A stretch of DNA of 64,000 nt from Magnolia sinica (Eukaryota; Streptophyta; Magnoliopsida; Magnoliales; Magnoliaceae). Shown here piece after piece: positions 25,456 through 38,500 of the stretch. The DNA lies in the NCBI RefSeq assembly GCF_029962835.1, contig NC_080578.1, positions 48,167,001-48,231,000 on the forward strand, written 5' to 3'. Every line of letters begins with the position of its first letter. Position 1 is the first letter of the stretch. The position numbers and the translations under genes are program-made. The notes under the pieces were generated by a model that was given only the letters and a program-made list of their open reading frames with translations, was not told the origin of the DNA and did no database searches.

Positions 25456-26332
25456 ATGATCTGGATTAAACCGGACCTAGGTTATGGTCACACACCGCAC
25501 GTTGTCACCACTTTAGTGTATTTGGGTGCGCGTCTATCGTAGATTTTGTGTTTGTGCTCCGTAGCTTCTATCGACGAAAGTTTCCTGAAAACCTTCGCCG
25601 AGATTGAGTCTGTACTCTTACCTAATCACACACAGCGACCTGAAACCTTTCCTAGACCATCCACTAATGAGTTTAGATGGTCTATCTTCCCTTTTTTCAT
25701 CTTTAAACCTTCAAAAAATCTCTATTTTAATTAGATTTCTGCCAGAATGGCCCGATAGGCATCAAATCATGCCAGGGGCCAATCGGGGCATTTCCTGTGG
25801 GGCCCAGGGAGGAACCATATCTTTTGGACCATGGGGGACCAGGAGGGCCTCGCCAAAATGGTGAGGCATCGTTGGACTGTCTAGAGACCGATGATGCCAT
25901 CGCCGGTTCGGCGAGGGCTCGCCGCCCAACGGGCCAGGCCGGGTGGACCGACGCAGGCCGATCACTCCTAGGCCTAATGTGGCCCACCCCTCCATGGTTT
26001 TTCCTTAAAACTCTTTTCTTTTACCTATTTCCTTCACAAATCCCTCTCCCAAGCTCTCCCTTTCTTGAAAAGCCTCTCCAAATCCTCTCAAATCTCTCCC
26101 AAATCTTCTTCTTCTTCCATTTTTCATGCAAACCCATCACCCCATCTCCAAATCCTCCCTCCCATTGCTGATTTCTCTTTCTCTCCTCCTCATTTGAGCT
26201 CTTGCATTCCCTTTTTGGCTATTAGTTGTGTGGAAGCTTCACCATCTTCCTATTTCTCTCTTTCTCTCATTTCTCATGGCCCTCTTTGAGATTGTGACGG
26301 CCATCTTTTCCATTTCTTCCCTTCTTTCCTTA

Positions 26333-27564
26333 ATGGGGAAGAAGAGAGCGCCCGTGGATGAAGCCGGGCCGAGCCGCCCAACCCGTGCACGGAGGCCGAG
26401 AGGTGCCGTCGCGAGCACGTCCGCCACTCGTGAATTCCAGACGAAGCGAGACCTTGATCCTCGAGCTCCCGTCAGTAGGAATTTGTTAGCAGAGTTGTCG
26501 CATGGAGCCTATGAAGGCCGTAAAGTCCTTTTTAAGGCTCATGTTGATCCGCGGCTCTTTGGTGAGTTTTTCTTGTTGGAGCGCCTAGAAGGGGCTGGTT
26601 GGGGTCCCTTGTTCGAAGGCGAGTATCGCGTGAATGCTAGCACTGTTCGAGCCTTTTATGCAAGTATTCTTGATCCGTCGCTGGAGCCTTTGCAGTTCAA
26701 GATTCTTTGTGGTAGCGGTCGTGTGGGTATTATCGATGTTGCTTTGATATCCCGCCTCCTGAAGGTGCCACTAGTGAAGTGCATGCCAGCGAGAAGAATG
26801 TGAATAGTGTGCACGAGAGGGATCGTTGCACCCGATCCTTGTGTGGTCATCTGGTTGAATGGCAGCTGAATAGGAGTCTTCTAGCTACCTACATGACGGA
26901 CGACTTTCGTTTGCTTCACCACATCTTTACGTTCAATGTATATTCAAGGTGGAGCAACCACAGCTAGTGTACGCGCCTGATGGTGGATTTCCTATATCAG
27001 GTGGGGCAGGAAGCGAAGTTGTGTGTGCTGACGTACGTCCTGCGCCAGATTATTCTCATCGCTCGTTCGAGTAGAAGGACCGAGTCGCTTCCATTTGGCC
27101 GCCTCATTTGCAAGATTGCACATGAGTTTGGCTATAGGCTTGGAGCTGAGAAGCCGGTTCTTGTTCGTCATATCAACCTGAGGACTCTTAAGCTGATGGA
27201 GGTTGGTTCTGGTCGGCATACCTCAGAGAGAGAGGCTGAGTCTGAGAGCGGTGATGAAGAGAGTTATGTTGAAGGTGGTGCTGAGATTGAGGAAGAAACA
27301 GAGCAGGACGAGGAAGGAGATGAGGCACAGGATTCGAGTGATAGCTCTCCTCCTGTGGCGCCAGAGCAGGGCGCAGAGCAGACTGCCAGAGATGCCCGTC
27401 TTACACGGCTTGAAGAAGGGCAGGCTATTTTACGCCAGGATATTGTTGATCTTCGAGGCCTTGTTAAACATAAGTTTAAGAAGGTGACTCGAACTCTGAA
27501 GTCTATCCTGTGTTGCTTGCAGGATAAGGGTGCTCCGCCTCCATCTCCTGATTTCGACGAGTAG
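26333..27564 (+). pseudogene. Accessory ORF of the Tekay-like element, 5' of gag; homologous to the copia accessory ORFs
   Basis: The ATG at 26333 opens MGKKRAPVDEAGPSRPTRAR, a basic N-terminus. Next come VALISRLLKVPL, a frameshift at about 26775-26800, the core FRLLHHIFTFNVYSR (26904-26949), a TAG at 26965, then KIAHEFGYRLGAEKPVLV, a long acidic linker (about 27220-27360), a coiled-coil-like LTRLEEGQAILRQDIVDLRG, and the end PPPSPDFDE. Order and spacing match the copia accessory ORF at 261-1394 across its length, although it lies at the other end of the retroelement. It is not gag, which follows at 27871. Function is unknown; I link it to the plant 'Transposase_32-like' domain from memory. 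An in-frame upstream ATG at 26228 would add a hydrophobic segment but lies in leader-like sequence. Confidence 0.7.
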
Positions 27565-27870
27565 CTGTCGTCGTGGCCGTCTTTTGCTTTGTTTATTGTT
27601 TTCTTTCTGTGTGTAGCCGTTGTTGGCTTTGTAGTTGGAGTTGTTGTAGTTGTTTGTGGTTGTTGTAGTTGTTGTGGTTGTTTGAAGTGTTAAATGTTGT
27701 TGTTTTCATGCTTTTCTAGTCGTGATTCATGTATTGCTGCACTACTTGTATTGCGACGATTTTGATTAATGGAATGCATGTTGTTTGCCTTTGAAGTTGT
27801 GCTGTGTTGTTGTGTGGATGGATTATGTGACGTAGAATCTGACAGGTTGCATCCTCTGTTGAATGTAGGG
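27565..27870 (+). other. Spacer between accessory ORF and gag
   Basis: T- and G-rich sequence with repeated GTTGTTG/GTTGTAG units (27600-27700) and no ORF of note. It could hold a leader or splice site for separate expression of gag, but I see no convincing signal. Confidence 0.4.
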
Positions 27871-29874
27871 ATGCCTCCTAAGGGTTCGAAGTCTTCGGCC
27901 CGTCTCTCTTTGATTGAGTCGCTTGCTGGGGTTCCTCCCTTGAGCGATAGCCAGCCAAATCTGCAGGCGCGTCCGTCTCGTACCGGTGTTGGGTCGACAC
28001 CTATGGCTCCTCCAGTCACACCCTCGGTTCCTGAGCCGAGTCGTGCACCTTCGTCTGCTTCGCCTACTGATAGGTTTGAGCAGATGATTCAGCAGTAGTA
28101 GCACCAGCAGCAGCAGCAACAGCAGGAGTTCCTCTCTTCCATGGCTGGCATCTTTGCTCAGTCAGTGGGGGCGACTCCACCTGTTTCACCTATGCCTCCA
28201 TCTGGGAGTGCTAGTGCCAGCGGCACTTTCGAGCGATTCCAGCGCTTGCGACCTCCTACTTTTGCGGGTTCTCATAGACCTGAGGAGGCCGAGTATTGGA
28301 TAGACCACATCTCTAAGATGCTGAGACCGCTGCACTGCTCTGAGGTCGAGCAGGTTGAGCTTGCCACCTTCATGTTTGAGAAGGAGGCCAGTTTGTGGTG
28401 GGACAGTGTGCTTCGCACTGTCGAGGAGGATTTTGTTTGGTCGTGGCAGGCGTTTAAGGGGCGCTTCCACGAGAAGTATTTCCCAGTCACGTACCGACAT
28501 GAGAAGGAGAGTGAGTTCCTTCGCCTCCGCCAGGGAGGATTGTCGGTGATGGAGTATGAGAACCGGTTTACTGAGTTGGGGCGGTATGTTCCTTTGATCC
28601 TGGATAATCAGCCGATGAGGATGCGGTGTTTCTCTGAGGGGTTGAGACCTGAGATCCGATCGAAGATTTGCTGTGCTAGCATTTCTTCGTATGCGGAGCT
28701 GGTGAGCATGTCCTTGTAAGCAGAGCAGGATGGGGATAGAGCGTCCCGCATGCGAGCACCGATGGTTCCTAGGCCGCGACCGGACTTTCAGGGTGCACCT
28801 TTCCTCGGTAAGAGGCCACGAGCAGATTCTCCTCTGAGGCGTTCAGCGCTGCCCGCTCAGCAGATGAGAGCTGATCTTCGATATTCCTATTGTGGGAAGA
28901 TGGGGCACTTGGACCATTTTTGCTTCTCCCGTATGCGAGCCGGTGGTTTTACTCCACCGCAGAGGGTTAGCCGTCCGATGCCTCAGGTTATTTCTCCCCC
29001 ACCTCTTCGGTCAGCGCCAGCTCATCCATCCTTCAGACCTGCAGTTCCTAGCTTCAGGCCACCTCAGCGGCCCATGGTTCCTCCGTCGAATCGTCAGCAG
29101 CAGGCTCGTGTTCATGCGCTTTCAGCTGAAGCGCCTATGTCTGACTTAGTGCAGAGGTCCTTCGAGGTGACAGCGCACATTGAAGGTATTCCCGTTTCTG
29201 TGTTAGTGGATACAGGGTCCACTACTTCTCTTATATCTTATACGGCAGTTAAGCGTTTGGGTTTGAGATCTGTTCCTATGCAAGGAGTGACGCTTACTAC
29301 CGCTACTGGGATTTCCTCTGCTTTAGGCAAGCGTTGTATGGATTGTTTGGTCGATCTGGGAAGTGGATCGATCCGTGTTGATTTATTAGTCGCACCGCTT
29401 TATCACTATGATGTTATTATCGGTATGGATTGGCTCACGAGGATGCGAGCTGAGATTGATTGTGAAGCTAGATCAGTGACGATCCATGGACCTGAGGGCG
29501 AGACTGTTACTTTCCCAGTTCAGGTCAGTTACCCTCTTCGTATTGATTTTTATTCTTCTCTGTTGGAGAGTTCGGCCGAATCGGCGTTGGTTAGTACGCC
29601 GGTAGTTCGGGAATTTGAAGATGTGTTTGAGTCGATTCCTGGATTACCTCCTTAGCGTGAGATTGATTTTGCTATCGATCTTATGCCTGGTGCGGCGCCC
29701 ATATCTTTACCCACCTATCGTATGCCTCTGAGTGAAATGGAGGAGTTGAGGAAGCAGATAGATGGTTTGCTGGAATTGGGTTTTATTCGGCCTAGTGTGT
29801 CTCCTTGGGGAGCACCTGTTCTGTTTGTGAAGAAGAAGGATCGTTCCTTGCGATTGTGTATTGATTATCGCAGT
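27871..29874 (+). pseudogene. gag-protease-start of RT of the Tekay-like element, in-frame stops
   Basis: One frame from ATG 27871 (MPPKGSKSSARLSL). Gag has a Gln-rich stretch near 28081-28130, then FERFQRLRPPTFAGSHRP and WKAFKGRF-like sequence of the Ty3/gypsy capsid domain. The zinc knuckle at about 28885-28935 reads YSYCGKMGHLDHFC, with Tyr where the first Cys is expected. The protease core VLVDTGSTTSLIS is at about 29198-29235. RT begins with [18 protein letters not shown] and ends at LCIDYR. In-frame stops are a tandem TAG TAG at 28096-28101, TAA at 28717 and TAG at 29653. Each stop lies where Gln would fit the family, as expected for C-to-T changes. The product would be a Gag-Pol precursor cut by its own protease. 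Confidence 0.85.
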
Positions 29875-30647
29875 TGAACTTCTGGTAATCGTGAAGAATA
29901 AGTACCCTTTGCCCGGGATTGATGATCTGTTTGATCGATTGAAGGGGGCACGGTACTTTTCAAAGGTTGATTACAGTTCGGGTATCATCAATTGCGCGTC
30001 AAGGATGGGGACGTGCAAAAGACCGCTTTCAGGAGCTCCGGTCATTATGAGTTCCTTGTGATGTCGTTGGTCGATGAACGCACCGGCCGTGTTCATGGAT
30101 CTCGATGAACAGGGTGTTTCGGCCATTCTTGTTTCGATTCGTCATTATCTTTATTGATGACATCTTGATATATATGCGAGTCGGGACGAGCACGAGGAGC
30201 ACTTAAGAGCGGTTTTGGATACTCTTAGGAAGCATCGGCTCTTCGCACAAGAAGTGTGATTTCCGGAAAGAGGAAGTCAAGTTCCCGGGACATGTGGTGT
30301 CCAAGGAAGGAATAGCCGTTGATCTTGCCAAGGTAAGCTGCGGTGAAGGACTCGGAAGCGGTGGTCGATTCTTGAGGTAAGGAGTTTTCCGGTCTTGCAG
30401 CTATTATCGACGCTTTATTCAGAACTTCTCGAAGATTGCAGACCGTTGTCGCAGGTGACACGGAAAGATTTGAAGGTTTGCTTGGAATGGCAGAAGCAGC
30501 TTTTCAGGAAGTGAAGGACAAGTTGACGTCCGCCCTGTGATTGCCGAGCAAGGGGTTAAGTATATTATATATCCTGACGCCTCTCGCGTTGGTCCAGGTT
30601 GTGTCCTTATGTAGAAGAAGGACGGGGTGATTGCTTATGCTTCGTGA
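29875..30647 (+). pseudogene. RT core of the Tekay-like element with many small indels
   Basis: RT motifs survive in several frames: KVDYSSG near 29965, the FIDD catalytic box within TATTGATGACATCTTG near 30150, DEHEEHLRAVLDTLRKHRLF at about 30183-30245, and SRVGPGC near 30585. The frame changes repeatedly over about 770 bases, whereas the flanking 2.0 and 1.8 kb are broken only by substitutions. This could be true decay or local base-calling error in the assembly. Confidence 0.8.
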
Positions 30648-32480
30648 TTGAGGAAACACGAAGAGAATTACCCTACGCACGACCGAGAGTTAGCTGTTAT
30701 ATTCGCATTAAAGCTTTGGAGACATTACCTCTATGGTGAGGAGTTCGAGCTCTTTTGCGACCACAAGAGCCTTAAGTATATTTTCATGCAGCATGATTTG
30801 AATATGAGGCAGCGCAGATGGATGGAAACATTGAAGGACTTCAAGTTCGATGTTTCTTACCATCCGGGCAAGGCGAACCTTGTGGCAGATGCGTTGAGTC
30901 GCAAGAAGGCTATTGAGTTTGCAGCTCCGCTGATGATAGCAGAGTGGGATATGTTGGAGTTCGTGCATGATTTTGAGCAGAAGCTTACGGTGGTTGAGCC
31001 GTATGAGGTTATCGCACACATTCGTGTATAGCCCCTTATCGACGAGAGGATCGTTGCAGCTCAGGCAGATGATGAGCTTTTGGTGAAGATGAGGCAACGG
31101 GTTGGTACAGATGAGAACTCCGACTGGAGTGTAGGTTCTGATGGGGGCCTACGTTTTTGTGGCCGGTTATGTGTTCCTGACATCCCTGACTTGAGACGGG
31201 AGGTTCTCGAGTTAGCCCATAGTTCTAAACTTGCGATGCATCCAGGTAGCACGAAGATGTATCAGGATATGAAGAGGTCTTATTGGTGAGACAATATGAA
31301 GGTCCAGATTGCTGAATTTGTTTCTCGTTGTCTCACGTGCCAGCAGGTCAAGGCAGAGCATCGCCGACCTCCTGGGTTGCTGCAGCCCATGCCCATAGCT
31401 GAATGGAAGTGGGATTTCATCTCTATGGATTTTATTTCTGGGTTGCCGAGGACGAGGAAGGGATATGACTCTATCTAGGTGATCGTCGACCGATTAACGA
31501 AGTCGGCGCACTTCTTACCGATCAGAGTCACTAACTCTGCAGACGAGTTGGCTAGGTTGTATATCAAGGAGATAGTGCGTTTGCATGGAGTTCCCCTGGA
31601 GATTATGTCTGATAGAGACACGCGTTTTACATCTATCTTCTGGACTCATATCCAGGAAGCGATGGGTGTGAAACTGAAGTTCAGCACCGTGTTTCATCCG
31701 CAAACAGATGGGCAGACGGAGCGCGTGAATCAAATCCTGGAAGATATGTTGCGAGCTTGTGTTTTGGATTTCAAGGACAGTTGGGATGATTGTCTTCAGT
31801 ATGTAGAGTTCGTGTATAATAATAGTTTTCAGGTGAGTATCGGTATGGCTCCCTATGAGGCATTGTATGGTCACCCGTGCAGAGCACCACATTGTTGGGC
31901 AGAAATTGGTGAGCGTAGTTTGCTTGGCCCGAAATTTGTGCAGGTGACTTCAAAGAAGGTTGACATCATTCGACGTCGACTTCTGACAGCGCAGAGCAGG
32001 CAGAAGAGTGATGCTGATACGAGGCGTCGACCGCTTGAGTTCGAGGTGGGAGACCATGTGTTTCTGAAGGTCTCTCCTATGAAGGGAGTTCTGTGGTTCG
32101 GTAAGAAGGGAAAGCTGACGCTGAGATTTATTGGTCCATTTCAAGTTCTGGATCGAGTGAGAGCGGTAGCATACCACCTTTCTTTGCCCACACCTCTTGT
32201 GGGCGTGCATAACGTATTTCACGTTTCTATGCTGAAGAAGTACGTTCCCGATCCTTCGCATATTATCAGTTGGGAGCAAGTGCAGTTGAGTGAGGATGCC
32301 ACTTATGTACTGCGACTGATGCGTATTCTGGATAGGAAGGAGCAGGTATTGCGTAGCAAGGTTATCCCTCTTGTGAAGGTGCTATGGACGCATCATGGTG
32401 TGGAAGAGGCTACTTGGGAATCTGAAGCTGAGGTCAGAAAGGCCTACTCTCTGATCCTTGAGGATTATATGAAGGTATGA
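30648..32480 (+). pseudogene. RNase H, integrase and chromodomain of the Tekay-like element
   Basis: One frame over 1.8 kb with three stops: TAG at 31029, TGA at 31287 and TAG at 31476. RNase [45 protein letters not shown]. Integrase zinc finger: HSSKLAMHPG and CLTCQQVK. Catalytic core: SMDFISGLP (Asp), SDRDTRFTS (Asp) and DGQTERVNQ (Glu). The C-terminus has FEVGDHVFLKVSPMKGV, then the chromodomain ILDRKEQVLRSKVIPLVKVL with EEATWESE, ending at 32480, 36 bases before the 3' LTR. Chromodomains steer chromovirus integration towards particular chromatin. The TGA and the TAG at 31476 fall at conserved Trp positions. Confidence 0.9.
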
Positions 32481-32503
32481 ATTTCGAGGATGAAATTTTC
32501 TTT

Positions 32504-32516
32504 AAGGGGGGTAGAT
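32504..32516 (+). other. Polypurine tract of the Tekay-like element
   Basis: AAGGGGGGTAGAT lies immediately before the TGTAACGACC of the 3' LTR. It would prime plus-strand DNA synthesis. Confidence 0.85.
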
Positions 32517-35500
32517 TGTAACGACCTTGGAAATTTTTGTGCTAATCTTTCCTTAAGTAGTTATTTTTGGGGTAATTAGCGCTATACTCGATTGGTTGTG
32601 AAATTCGCATCAATCACTTTAAATTGTATCTGCATGGCTCAAAACTTGTAGATTAGTCAGCGCTATGTTACTTTGAAATCTGGGATCCATCGCTAAATCC
32701 AGTTGTTATGGGGATTTTTTGGAAGATCTGGATCGGACCTGGACCGTGCGTCGAAAGTCCGATGGCGATGATCTTAAGCTGTTGCGGTCACCGAGTTGGG
32801 CTTGACCATCACCTCGAAAATCAAGTCTATATGATGTTCTGGGTCAATTTGTTTGAGCTCGGAGTGAAGAGTGTGAGAACGGTTGGAATTTATTAAGTTT
32901 TTATGAAATCTGAATCGTGTCGCTTGCGCGACGATTTTAAGCTATCTGACCATTGGATTCTGACCCAATTTCACCCTCTGATCAGGAAAGGTGGCCCAGG
33001 CATATCCTAGTGCTTGTGGACCTGATCGAGATTCCGTGACCGTTGAATTGAGAGTGGTCCGCCACGGCTGATCTGAAGAGCCCGTCTGTATGAAAACTCA
33101 GCTTGACCTAGATCCATGGTCAGTGAGCTTAAGTCTGACCTTTCGTGGTATTTGGCCCACCAGAAGCGCTTCTGTAACGCCCTGAAATTCGGGGGTCGAG
33201 CATAACTCAGCTCCCGAGTTCCAAAACATCACTTATGCAACATAATTAATGAATGATGTATGTTGACTGTATTAGCACATAAACATGGGATAGATTAAGC
33301 CAAAACGCAGATATGATTCAGGGATAAGTAAATAAAGCAAGCGGAAGACTTATAGTAAAATATGTGTACAAGTGTAAGTCCCTGAATTACATATACAACC
33401 AGATCGTGTAAAAGTGTTATTTATCAAAATTATAAGTACAAGTTACATCATTTTAGATCCCAAAATAGTAATCCCATAGGTCCCGCGCAACTGACCGAGG
33501 CTCGCTAGAACCCGTCAGAAAACTGCATATAGGAGAAGGCAGCCTCGTCGTCATCCAGCTCCCGCTCTGCCTCAGACGTCGCATCCACATCTGCAACATC
33601 AGGGCCTAAGACAGTCTGGTGGGTGTGAAACACCGCCCATAAACGTGGGAGTGAGTGATCAACTCGGTGGAACAATAAGGCCTTTGGTTAACATGCTATC
33701 GATTCAATCAAACGATATGATAAAGCAGACAATTAAATAAATCCTAAGTACTCTTGTTAATGCGGTATGAATGCAATATGATGCGTGCCCTCACGCGTAC
33801 ACCCTCGGCGTCTTCATCTTACGTTACGCATGACATCGCCTCAAAGTGCGCCACATCTACAAAGCACATGCAAATGCGGTGCATGGATATGATTACCAAG
33901 TTGTTATGAGTCCAATTCATACCGCAGGATTGGGAAGCTAAGATACCTTCCTCATATCACCATCCAACCGTGATCCATACTAGGGTCGTCAATCCGAGAC
34001 ATCTCCTACGATCATATAGTTGAGGTCGTAGCAAAGGGCTCGTCACCAATCAATGCACGCCTTTCATGCCCTTACTACCACGGATCGGCTCGTCACCTCC
34101 TTGCGGTATCCGGGTATGCTCGAGGTCACTACAAAGGGCTCGTCACCAATCAATGTAGGCCGACAAGACACGAATATAGTGTCCCATACCACCATAATCG
34201 GCTCACGAGTTTAGTTGCTCACTTTGGTCACTACGGGAGGCTCGTCACCCAGCGTAGGCCGACGGCTCGACCACGGTGTCCCATACCACCATGTCAGGCT
34301 CATGAGTCTTAGCGGATCGGTACCATGGTTATTAGGATTTCACGGTAAGTTCGGTACCCTAGATTCAAGCGATGGCGTCCATACATGGTTAACATACACG
34401 GACAATCGGGTTACTTGGCGAACTCGACTAGCACAAGCGCACGTTGAATTGAGCGACATAGAGTGCGCAAACACTCGCGTGGCCAACCACTGCCGCCAAC
34501 TCTAATACGACTCGGGTTCGTCTAATGCGTCTCACGTGGCGAAAGCAATCTCAACCACGACCAAAGGGTCAATTACCGATTTCTGGACTAAGGCATAGTC
34601 CCAAACATCCTACACTACGACAAATATTCATATGGAATGTAAAGCGGTAATAGATCAACAACTCAAATCATGTTACATACACATCTGAAGAATATCAATT
34701 TAACATAAATGTGAGCATAGGAATGCTTGAATTTAAATAACTTGGAATGTAAATGCATAAGGGAAATCATGCGCATCCATAGAAGTATTGAGAATCACTT
34801 CTCAACGCCTGCATTTAGTGTAATCAGTTACACGTAGGTCATTCATGCATTTCTACAAACACTTAGCATCCATGGAACAACATACATGACGCATGTTGAA
34901 ATACATGCACTTAGACAATTCCTTCTTCCAAGGAGTTGTCATACATGCATCTAGCATACATACATGACCAAAAATCATGGCAAACATAGGTGCGTATTTT
35001 ATACGTATACGGTACTTTATAAATACACTTAGAATACACAAATCTCAATATAGCACATGCATATCAGGAAAGCAATGTAAACATAACATTTGACATGTGA
35101 AATCTCATCCATAACAAGAATAAATCACTAACTGGGATTGAAAGCCTTGAAAACCATAACCTATACACTTAAAGTCCGCACCTTAAGCGAAGAAAGAACC
35201 GCCGAACTGATTTGTCTTCGTCAACGGCGCAAGAATACCCTAAAATAAGGATAGAAATGAGATACAACAACATCAAGTCTAATCTAAGCTCTAACACAGG
35301 TTAGGGTTAGGTTAACTTACCCCAAAAGATCTCAGAATCGTCAGAGGAACGATTCAAAGTGAAGGTTCAAAGGTGAAGAAGAACAAGGAAGAATCAAGAT
35401 GATTCACCAATCAATCTCTCTCACTAACTCTCTCTTTTCCACTCTCTTTCCAAGCTAGGGTTAGAGAAAATTCGTATGGAAATGAGAACTAGGGTTTAAG

Positions 35501-38500
35501 GACTATATATAGGCCTTAAAATGATGGAAATAACCCCAGGGTCAAGGTATACTTAGGTTGTAACCAAAGTACGCCTTTCTCGATCCAACGAAGCACTTCT
35601 GGGCCTATAACCACGAAAGGTCGGACTTAAGCTCATGACCATGGATCTAGGTCGAGCTGAGTTTTCGTACCGGACCGGCTCTTCAGATCAGGCGTGGCGG
35701 ACCACACTCAATTCAACGGTCACGGAAACTCGATCAGTCCACAAGCACTAGGATATGCATGGGCCACCATCCTGATCGGAGGGTGAAATTGGGTCGAAAT
35801 CCAACGGATTGAGAATGCTTAAAATCGTCGCGCAAGCGGCACGACTCAATTTCATAAAAGCTTATTAAATTCCAACCGTTCTCACACTCTTCACTCCGAA
35901 CTCAACCAAATCGACCCAGAACATCAGATCGACTTGATTTTTGAGGTGAAGACCAAGCCCAACTCAGTGACCGCAACAGCCTAAGATCATCGCCATCGGA
36001 CTTTCGACGCGCGGTCTAGGTCCGATCCAGATCTTCCAAAAATTCTCCAGAACAACTGGATTTAGCGATGGATCCCAGATTTCAGAGTAACGTAGCGCTC
36101 ACTAATTTACACGTTTAGAGCCATGCAGATACAATTTAAAGTGATTGATGTGAATTTCACAAGCAATCAAGTAAAGCGCTAATTACCCCAAAAACAACTA
36201 CTTAAGGAAAGATTAGCACAAAAATTCCAAGGTCGTTACAGCTTCGTTGGATCGCGAGAGTCGGGTTTTGGTTATACTTTAAGTGTACCTTGACCCTGGG
36301 GTTATTTTCATCAATTTGAGGCCTATTTATAGTCCTTAAACCCTAGATCTCTTTTCCATACGAATTTCCTCTAACCCTAGCTTGGAAAGAGAGTGGAAAA
36401 GAGAGAGAGTGAGAGAGATAAGTTGGTGAATCATCTTAGATTCTTCGTTGTTCTTCTTCATCTTTGAACCTTCACTTTGAATCGTTATTCTGACGGTTCT
36501 GAGTTCATTTTGGGGTAAGTTAGTCTAACCCTAACCTGTGTTAGAGATTAGATTAGTCTTGGTGTTGTTGCATCTCATTTCTATGCTTGTTTTAGGGTAT
36601 TCTATCGCCGTTGACGAAGACAACTCGTCTAAATCAGTTCGGTGTTTCTTTCCTTGCTTAAGGTGCGGACTTTAAGTGTATAGGTTATGGTTTTCAAGGC
36701 TTTCAATGCCAGTTAATGATTTATTCTTGTTATGGATGAGATTTCACATGCCAAATGTTGTGTTTACGTTGCTTTCCTGTTATGCATGTGTTATATTGAG
36801 ATTTGTGTATTCTATGTGTATGTATAAAGTACCGTATACGTATAAAATATGCACTTGTGTTTGCCATGATTATTTGTCATGTATGTATGCTAGATGTATG
36901 TGTGGCAACTCCTTGGTAAAAGGAATTGTCCAAATGCTTGTTTCCAACATACGTCATGTATGTTGTTCCATGTATGCTAAGTGTTTGTAGAAATGCATGA
37001 ATGATCTAAAGTGTAACTTATTACACTAATTGCGGGCATTGAGAAGTGATTCTCAACACTCCTATTGATGTGCATGATTTCCTTTATGCAAGTTACATTC
37101 CATGTTATTTAAATTCAAGCATTTCATATGCTTACATTTATGTTAAGTTGATATTCTTCAGATGTGTATGTACCATGATTTAAGTTGTTGTTCCATTACT
37201 ATTTTACATTCCATATGAATATCTGTTGTAGTGTAAGGTGTTTAGGACTATGCATTAGTCCAGGAAAATCGGTAATCTGCCTTAAGATCGTGGTTGAGGT
37301 TGCTTTCGCCACCTAGGACGTATTAGACGAACCCGAGCCGTATTAGAGTTGTCGGCAGTGGTTTAGCCACGCGGAGTGTTTGCGCACTCTATATCGTTCA
37401 ATTCAACGTGCGCTCGTGCTAGTCGAGTTCATCAAGTAACCCGATTCTCCGATGTATGTTCACCATGTATGGACGCTACTACTTGAATCTAGGGTACCGA
37501 ACTTACCAGTGAAATCCTAATAACCATGGTACCTTGATCCGCTAAGACTCATGAGCCGGACATGGTGGTAAGGGACACCGTGGTCGAGCTGTCGGCCTAC
37601 GCTGGGGTGACGAGCCTCCCCGTAGTGACTAGTGAGCAACCAAACTCGTGAGCCGATTATGGTGGTATGGGACACTATATTCGTGCTGTCGGCCTACATT
37701 GATTGGTGACGAGCCCTTTGTAGTGACCTCGAGCATACCTGGATACCGCAATGAGGTGACGAGCCGAACTGTGGTAGTGAAGGTGTGAAAGGCGTGCATT
37801 GATTGGTGACGAGCCCTTTGCTACGACCTCAAATATATGATCGTATGAGATGTCTAGGATTGACGACCCTAGTATGGATCACTGTTTGGATGGTGATATG
37901 AGGAAGGTATCTTAGCTTCCCAACCCTGCTGTGTGAAATGGACTAATAATAACTTGGTAATCATATCCATGCACCACATTTGCATGTACTTTGTAAATGT
38001 GGCGCACTTTGAGGCGATGTCATGCGTAACGTAAGATGAAGACGCTGAGGGTGTACGTGTGAGGGCACGCATCATGTTGCATACATCCTTGCATTAACAA
38101 GAGTACTTAGGATTTATATAATTGTTCTGCTTTATCATTACTGTTTGATTGAACTGATAACATGTTAACCAGTGCCTTATTGTTCCACTGAGTTGATCAC
38201 TCACTCCCACGTTTCTGGGGCGGTGTTAAACACCCACCGGACTCTGTCTTAGGTTCTGATGTTGCAGATGTGGATGCGACTTCTGAGGCAGAGCGGGAGA
38301 TGGATGATGATGAGGCTGCTTTCTCTTATATGCAGTTTTTAGACGGGTTCTAGGGAGCTTGTTCTGATGCGCGGGACTCTGGGATTATTATTTTTGGGAA
38401 TTTAAATGATGTAACTTGATACTTATAATTTTGATAAATAACACTTTCATACGACCTGGTTTGTATATGTACTTCAGGGATTTACACTTGTACACATATT

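Noticed and set aside
27690..28119. Minus-strand ORFs opposite the Tekay gag start
   Set aside because: Antisense shadows of the gag frame.
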